Positions 9,344 through 14,366 of a DNA stretch of 14,366 nucleotides are shown in pieces. The notes below the pieces were generated by a model that saw nothing but the letters and a program-made list of their open reading frames with translations, did not search any database and was not told the origin of the DNA. The stretch covers positions 1-14,366 of the forward strand of contig LSSL01004425.1 in NCBI GenBank assembly GCA_001953115.1, written 5' to 3'. The translations under genes and the position numbers were made by a program. Each line of letters opens with the position of its first letter. Position 1 is the stretch's first letter. This stretch comes from Smittium mucronatum. Lineage: Eukaryota; Kickxellomycota; Harpellomycetes; Harpellales; Legeriomycetaceae.

Positions 9344-10483
9344 TTAGAACTGATATTCAGAAGCGACTTTTAAATGTTGTCGCAGCAGATTAGCAAGGTT
9401 TTGTTTGCGGGAAAGGGGAATCTTCCAGGTTTTGCAGAAATTGGCAGAAACGGAATCGGGGTTGTCGGATTGGTGAAGGTGGATGGGGACGGAACGGAAT
9501 TCGGATACGGGAATGATGACAGAAACAACGTGGAGGCCGCGGGTGGCGATATCGTGGATGTTATCTTGGGGTCTGGCATAGGTGCTTGGAACAGAAGGTT
9601 TGGGGGTAACGGAATGAATGGGAGCAGATGAAATGGCTACTGGAGTAATGGTAGGTGAGGCGTTGGTCGGTTGGGATTCTAGACCACCGGATGAGCAAAA
9701 ATCAGCCCATTCTTTTTCCCAAGCAGCAATATCCTGATCTGAAAGAGTAATACTAGATGAAATAGAGGCAGACTGGCCATGAGGAGATTTTGGGGATGGC
9801 TCAACTGGTTCGAGAGACACAGTCGAATTTGAAGATGAGGCAGATAAGGAAGTGTCACCATTAGAAAGCTTTTGAGTTTCTTCAAAGCTGGTATCAGAGG
9901 ATAAGCCTGAAGCTGGGAGAGCTGTTGTAGCGGGCTTATATTTTGAGGATGAGTTGGGGACAGTAGGCTTATAAACCTGGCGAGGCTTATTAGGTGTAGT
10001 ATTTAGTACAGAAGTGGCGGCAGGTTTTGTATCTATTGAAGAAAGGGTATTTTTCTCTTTTGTGAAATTGGAAAATGGTGCTTTTTTGTGGAAGGGAGGA
10101 GAAAAAGTATTGTTGGGAGCCCGGTTTCCAAGAGTACTGGTATTTGGGGTTTTAAAATTTCTAGCGGTTTTATGAGATGAAATGGCTTCTGGAATATTGT
10201 TATTCTTGAAATTGTTGGTTTTGGAAATCCGCCTAATAGAACCATTAGTAACAGGAGCTTCGGTTTTAGTAGCGGGCTTGGTTATGGGGATTTTTCCATT
10301 AAAAGTAACTGGATCAGTCGTATTTGATGGTGGATTTTGCAACAGAGGTTCGTTGGGTTTCGAGTTTTTTGAAGGAGTGGAGCTTTTATTCTGTTTTTCT
10401 TCGTCTTCTGAGGAATAAAAATCGTCAGCCCAACTAAATGATTGTTTGTACTGGCCTGAAAAAGGTTTTAAAAAAACGGTCAT
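9344..10483 (-). CDS. Uncharacterised low-complexity protein with a compact C-terminal module
   Basis: I do not recognise this 379-residue protein. It starts at the ATG at 10481-10483, with A at -3, and ends with TAA at 9344-9346. Residues 1-23 are fairly hydrophobic and aromatic (FLKPFSGQY, SFSWADDFY), followed by an acidic cluster SSEDEE (24-29). Residues 30-247 are rich in Ser, Thr, Pro, Asn and Lys and look disordered. Residues 248-267 (SDQDIAAWEKEWADFCSSGG) may form a short helix carrying two Trp. After another Pro/Thr-rich linker, residues 302-379 look folded: a predicted strand pair (VVSVIIPV, SVPIHLH), then DNPDSVSANFCKTW, then a Leu-rich helix (LANLLRQHL). There is no signal peptide, membrane segment or catalytic motif. 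The long frame with protein-like composition and better base composition than its surroundings support a real gene; an adaptor or scaffold role is only a guess. Confidence 0.82.
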   Translation of the reverse strand: MTVFLKPFSGQYKQSFSWADDFYSSEDEEKQNKSSTPSKNSKPNEPLLQNPPSNTTDPVTFNGKIPITKPATKTEAPVTNGSIRRISKTNNFKNNNIPEAISSHKTARNFKTPNTSTLGNRAPNNTFSPPFHKKAPFSNFTKEKNTLSSIDTKPAATSVLNTTPNKPRQVYKPTVPNSSSKYKPATTALPASGLSSDTSFEETQKLSNGDTSLSASSSNSTVSLEPVEPSPKSPHGQSASISSSITLSDQDIAAWEKEWADFCSSGGLESQPTNASPTITPVAISSAPIHSVTPKPSVPSTYARPQDNIHDIATRGLHVVSVIIPVSEFRSVPIHLHQSDNPDSVSANFCKTWKIPLSRKQNLANLLRQHLKVASEYQF

Positions 10484-11092
10484 GATTAAATTTCGGGTTA
10501 TTCTATGTTAGGGAGTATATGAAATCAACGGGATATGAAAATGGTGTAAAAAAATTGGGACAAAGACCTATGCAGTTTAAAATTAATATGCAAATAGAAT
10601 CTATATATGCGGCAGATATACTGATAAATAAATAAATTTTTTTAAAAAAATCGCTTAACTAGCAACCTCATTTAGATTTTATTCCTCATTTTCGGTGCAA
10701 ATTTTTTGCTCAGTCAGCAAATACAAAATGCCAATAGGAAATAATGAGAACATAGCGAATACATTTCAAATAAGCGGGAAAGAAGGGGGGATACGCGACA
10801 TTACAAAGCAAGGGTATCGTGTATTATTGGCTTGATATATTTAAATGGTCTATAAGCACACATCACGTGAAAAATTTATTAATTCTTCAATAGAGGATTG
10901 GACAAACAGATAATCGCATTTTTTTTAGGCATACTTACAAATATAACTAATTTTATTCGTAAATCAAATCAATAATTATTATTTTTGTTTAGCTAAAATG
11001 TGCATTCCTATCGTAAGATTTATGATCATTTGCTTATATGTATTTCCCTTTAATAAATGAATTGTTTTTTACCAATTGATGATCCATAATTA
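10484..11092. other. AT-rich upstream region of the uncharacterised gene
   Basis: No gene is seen. It should contain the promoter of the minus-strand gene at 10483. The clearest candidate site is a CACGTG E-box at 10864-10869, about 380 bp upstream of its ATG. A somewhat GC-richer patch lies at about 10780-10815. No TATA box can be assigned with confidence. Confidence 0.5.
10864..10869. promoter_or_regulatory. CACGTG E-box
   Basis: A perfect palindromic CACGTG, the known core for bHLH factors (such as Cbf1 or Pho4 in yeasts). Another copy at 3499-3504 is far from any gene, so by itself the site is weak evidence of regulation. Confidence 0.3.
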
Positions 11093-11290
11093 ATATAAAT
11101 ATCTATTTGTGGATTTTATTATTTCATTTTTGACGATAATATACCTAACCCCTTCAGGGCCGGTGACATATAAATGGCCTTCATTTCTCGGTGAAAGCAA
11201 GGATTTAAAAAAGGTACCGTTTATCATTAGATTAGTTGTTATTTTTATCGAATAGAAGATGTTAAATTTCGCAAATAGGGATTCAGTATA
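11093..11290 (-). other. Possible coding fragment in a GC-richer patch
   Basis: This minus-strand frame is open for 66 codons, from a TAA at 11291-11293 to the TAA at 11090-11092, with an internal ATG at 11225-11227. The middle reads GHLYVTGPEGVRYIIVKN, which looks like protein, and it lies in a patch (about 11150-11215) clearly richer in G+C than its surroundings. I do not recognise it. It may be an exon, a gene remnant or part of a mobile element. On the plus strand the same patch has CCCCTTCAGGGCCGGTGAC directly after CTAA, which resembles a transposon end. Confidence 0.3.
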
Positions 11291-11720
11291 TTATTGAACC
11301 TAAATAGTGTTAAATCAATAGCATTTAGCCAATAATTTTCAATAACATTGCTAAAATATGAGCAATTTTTTCATTATTATTTTCAAAAGAGTTCAAAATA
11401 ATTTTGGTATGTGAGCTTATTATTGGATTCGATTAATTTAGTAATCGAAAAACAAATAAATTTTCGCGTATCTACATAAAAACAATTACAGATATCTGGG
11501 TCATTATTTTTTTTACCACACTTCAAGAAAAGTAGCCTTATCCACTGTAGTTATTAATTCCCAAAAGCATTAAAACGGTGATTATTTGCTATTTTAATCT
11601 TTTTACAAGTATAAAATTAACGAGTTAGAAGTACAATTTCACATATTTTTAGTAAAAAATTCTATAGCTAGCCCAAATTTTGGGGGTGAAATAAAAAAAG
11701 ATGCTGTTTTTTAAAGTTAA

Positions 11721-12233
11721 ATGGGATTCTCAATTGATTATAGCGAACCAAAAACTAATCTGGGTCTTATTAAAACTTTGATAACCATCACTTTTTAAAA
11801 CCGCAATCTCATATTTCGAACAGAAATGGTAGTGATATTTTCAGCCCAATCTCTACTATGGAAACTCTTGATGCAGTTGGTTTTAATAATATACCTCCGG
11901 TAGAAATTAATGCAAATCGTTAAAAAAATTCACTTAATAAAATGTTATAACTCAAATGGAAACTCTATTGACATATATAATTACTTTTTTAACATATCTA
12001 GATTGGGAAAATCCATTTGGTGTAAAATAGCAAGCAATTTTAAAGAAGTCAGAATGCTAAAAATATATTTAAAACTCACAAAAAAATCCAGAATTTAGCT
12101 TAGAGAAACTTATTATTCTATCATCAGTGACATCAATAAAGCAAGAGAAAAGCTTCAATTTTTTGTGTTTAGATTTTTTATTATACAGCACACTAAATCT
12201 GTCGAAAGGCTAGAGTGGGATATATTATTTTGA
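11721..12233 (+). pseudogene. Coding-like remnant, unrecognised, with frameshifts and a stop
   Basis: Several overlapping plus-strand frames read like pieces of one protein. The first begins at the ATG at 11721 (MGFSIDYSEPKTNLGLIKT). The second is open at 11774-11920 (49 codons) and includes TLDAVGFNNIPPVEI before its TAA at 11921-11923. The third runs from 11910 to a TAG at 12096-12098 and continues in the same frame, open again, to a TGA at 12231-12233, with charged stretches such as KSVERLEWD. The composition, with Asp, Glu, Gly and Pro in normal amounts, differs from chance translation of AT-rich DNA. No family is recognised. It may be a degraded host gene or transposon protein, or exons with short introns. 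Confidence 0.35.
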
Positions 12234-13849
12234 TGTTAAGGGATTCGACACAAAATGTGCAGATGTCCCCAATTTCTGATTAAACAATTGAGATAGTTCA
12301 TAATAAATAAGTAAAGTATTGACTTCAGAACAGGCTCAAAAATATACGTGATTAAAAATAAAGAAAACATTTCTAACTTTGCGCTGGTCTACTATTTGGG
12401 TCAAATGTTAATTTTATAATTTAATTATTTCCGAAATATCTGATATGAAACTAGCCTTGAAATGATTTACACGTTTGTCCCAATAACTTTAAAAGACCCA
12501 AAAAATAACCGATTTCCTTTAAAAAAAAAGATATTTATATAGAACAAATGTCAAATCTGGAAAATTCGGAGGAATTTATGTTGTATAAAAACTAAAAATC
12601 ATGAATTTATAAAAAAATTAGAACAAACTTTTTATAAAAAATTATTTTGTTTTAATATTGGACTTCAAGTAAAATTTCATTATTGGAGGCTAACATTTCG
12701 AAAACAGCAAATCATTTTATAAAAAAAATAATCAGATATCTTATTTTGGAATCGCGACGATATATTCATGATCAGATGGATCTATAATATACAGATATTG
12801 AAGATATCTCTTAAAAACGCCTATCCATGATCCAAAATATGCTTATTTTGCCTACAAGATATTTCGAAATGTGGTTTTCATATATTGATCGAAAATATTT
12901 ATATTTTATTGAGCCATGTATTTCGATTCCACTTTTTTGAATTTTTATACTCAATATTCTTTGAAAATAAATAAGAATATGGAAATAACATCACAATGAA
13001 ATATCTCACCTGGTATCATGAAAAAAACTTTTTTTGCGAAAATTTCTGTATTTTTTAATTTCAATTTTACATTTATTTAACAATATGAATTTAATATATA
13101 TGGATGCTTTCCAGATGGCTTTTAGGTTAATACCGGAAATTCAATTAAAGAAATTAAAAGTGTTTAGGAAGGTTTTGATGATAATTTGAGGAAATGTGTA
13201 TCTAATAAACTAAAATTATAAACTTATATTTTCATATACGTTCCTTCCGCACTCAAAGGTCTGCTTTTAAAATGAGGCTGTTAGGAAATTTCAGACTATG
13301 CCTTAAGTTTGGGATTTGTTCTGATAAATTTTTGGTGTACCCATAAGTAGCTTGTAACTACAAAAAAAAAATTTAAGATTATTTAAGGAACAGATAATAT
13401 GATTGAAAAGCTCCCAGTGAATAAGAAATTCCGTTTCAGCTTTTAAATAGAATATGTGATAAGGAAAAACTCCCAGTCAGTATATAAATATCTAGAAGAA
13501 TGATTTATACGTGAAATGCTGATCCATATCAGATAAAACAAATTGCTATATTTTTTTATTGGCTAATTTAAATTTGTTTTTCGTACTTCGAAAAGAAGGT
13601 GATTCTTAGTTTTCAATTTACTGATTCTTAAAAGGTATGACTTTGAGAAATTCAGAGATTTTTTTTAGCTTCTAATCTTTTTTTAATGTTGATAAATTTT
13701 ATAAAACTCAACCCCCCCCCCCCCAATTTTTCAATTATATAAATTAATAATATTTTATTTTCAGTGTTATAAAATAAAAATATAGGGTGTAATTGATACT
13801 TGCAAAGATACTGTGATATATAAAAAACGAAATTGAAACTATTATTTCC
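12234..13849. other. AT-rich intergenic region without recognisable genes
   Basis: I see no gene, RNA or large repeat. The region is full of A and T runs. One feature stands out, a run of 13 C at 13712-13724, listed separately. Confidence 0.6.
13712..13724. repeat. Run of 13 C
   Basis: A pure C tract in otherwise AT-rich DNA. The window also begins with 11 C. Such runs are rare in this composition; their lengths may be uncertain because of sequencing slippage. Confidence 0.9.
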
Positions 13850-13857
13850 TATAAAAG
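13850..13857 (+). promoter_or_regulatory. TATA box before the GC-rich block
   Basis: TATAAAAG matches the TATA-box consensus. It lies about 30 nt before the point where composition rises sharply in G+C (about 13865-13880), which is where a transcript would be expected to start. This position supports a plus-strand transcription unit or an LTR-type promoter; use of the site is inferred. Confidence 0.4.
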
Positions 13858-13887
13858 TGAAATACCTTGCCGTGGTTTAGGGGCTTA

Positions 13888-13911
13888 TAGTGTATCTTTC
13901 GAATTACACTA
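13888..13911. repeat. Short inverted repeat (7-bp stem, 10-nt loop)
   Basis: TAGTGTA and TACACTA are perfect reverse complements around TCTTTCGAAT, about 35 nt downstream of the TATA box. It could be a hairpin at the 5' end of a transcript. It is short enough to be accidental. Confidence 0.4.
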
Positions 13912-13969
13912 AACTAAAATTTCACACAGCGTTGTACTATTCTTGGTTGGGAGTAGTGGAGACAGCGCA

Positions 13970-13999
13970 CAGCGATTCGGAGGTCAGCGATTCCGGAGG
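13970..13999. repeat. Tandem imperfect 15-mer duplication
   Basis: CAGCGATTCGGAGGT is followed directly by CAGCGATTCCGGAGG, differing by one inserted C and the final base. In the plus-strand frame this gives the repeated Ser-Asp-Ser motif. Confidence 0.7.
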
Positions 14000-14187
14000 A
14001 GGACCATCTAGAAACAGGAGGAACAGATCGTTTAGCACAGCTGAGACGTAATCTAGTGTAAAAGTCCAGCGTTCGACAGTCAGGCGGATCTCAGCGTCTA
14101 ACAGCTATTTGAAGGAAAGCCATGCCGATCAATCTCACGTTTAGGTAGGGGCCTAATTTTATTAATCCTGTTAGAAGTAAGCTCTGA

Positions 14188-14366
14188 CTAGGAGCTCAGT
14201 AGCTTCAATGGACTGTTGTTCATTGACAAAGAGCTTAATTCATGACTGCACGTAACCTCAGTCATCCAGCCTACTTGAAGCAATGCCAGGGCGGGTCTTT
14301 CAGTTGGTATATTGAACCCTTTTCCCATAGGTACGCAGCCGGTAGTCCGGTAGAGGAGCTTATTGT
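14188..14366 (-). other. Open frame at the window edge, possible 3' end of a gene
   Basis: On the minus strand a frame is open from the window edge (first full codon at 14362-14364) for 58 codons to a TAG at 14188-14190, with normal-looking composition (for example GFNIPTERPALALLQ). Its start lies outside the window. No family is recognised, and a run of this length is not unusual at this base composition. Confidence 0.2.

Larger units (their letters stand above)
13881..14144 (+). other. Degenerate Ser/Arg-rich reading frame
   Basis: From the TAG at 13878-13880 this frame is open for 56 codons to a TAA at 14049-14051, then for 30 more to a TAG at 14142-14144. It encodes a Ser/Asp-rich then Arg-rich stretch (SDSEVSDSGGG, GPSRNRRNRS), a composition like the N-terminal tail of gag-type or DNA-binding proteins. 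It has no suitable start codon and no recognised domain. An open stretch of this length in DNA of this composition can also arise by chance. Confidence 0.25.
13860..14366. other. GC-rich block running out of the window, possible retroelement or gene 5' region
   Basis: By eye about half of the bases from 13921 onward are G or C, against roughly a quarter in the flanking DNA. The block starts just after a TATA box, has a short hairpin and a tandem 15-mer near its left end, and no long open frame. Two partial frames, given separately, lie in it. It does not look like tRNA or any rRNA I can recognise. An untranslated leader, a structured non-coding RNA or a retrotransposon end are possible. Confidence 0.55.

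Noticed and set aside
9374..9631. Plus-strand frame, and other short frames at 9370-10418, within the uncharacterised gene
   Set aside because: They overlap the 379-codon minus-strand frame, have shadow-like composition and show no motif.
13870..13905. tRNA-like A box (TGGTTTAGGGG) and B box (TTCGAAT) suggesting a tRNA or tRNA-derived SINE
   Set aside because: The boxes are only about 24 nt apart, too close for a tRNA, and no cloverleaf can be folded.

Overview
The window is very AT-rich nuclear DNA from a eukaryote. It has long T and A runs, no bacterial ribosome-binding sites and wide gaps between genes, and the one identifiable gene encodes a mitochondrial enzyme in a single exon of 974 codons. 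A fungus (possibly an early-diverging lineage) or a similar intron-poor unicellular eukaryote fits best. No rRNA, organellar or other taxonomic marker is present, so this is inference.

Layout. Positions 1-840 are a strongly strand-asymmetric, G-depleted, C/T-rich low-complexity tract. Positions 1279-2934 (minus strand) hold a decayed but almost full-length Tigger/pogo-type (TIGD1-like) transposase, readable from its N-terminal helix-turn-helix to its C-terminal tail through several frame changes and many stops. Positions 2935-5800 are AT-rich intergenic DNA with simple repeats. Positions 5901-8825 (plus) encode the E1 subunit of the 2-oxoadipate dehydrogenase complex (DHTKD1 family), with a mitochondrial presequence. 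It is followed tail-to-tail, after 518 bp, by a gene at 9344-10483 (minus) for a 379-residue, mostly disordered protein that I do not recognise; it has a compact C-terminal module. Positions 10484-13849 are AT-rich and hold only short coding-like remnants, at 11093-11290 (minus) and 11721-12233 (plus). From about 13860 to the end the base composition jumps to about half G+C, just after a good TATA box. This block looks like the start of a different transcription unit or retroelement that runs out of the window.

How the parts relate. The two intact genes converge and share only a 3' intergenic region, so there is no sign that they form a pathway. The 2-oxoadipate dehydrogenase E1 would work in the mitochondrial matrix with E2 and E3 subunits (DLST and DLD in animals) encoded elsewhere. 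The rest is mobile-element debris and compositionally odd DNA. I found no complete undescribed system. The best leads are the G-depleted tract, the transposase relic, the coding-like remnants near 11.1-12.2 kb and the GC-rich right edge.
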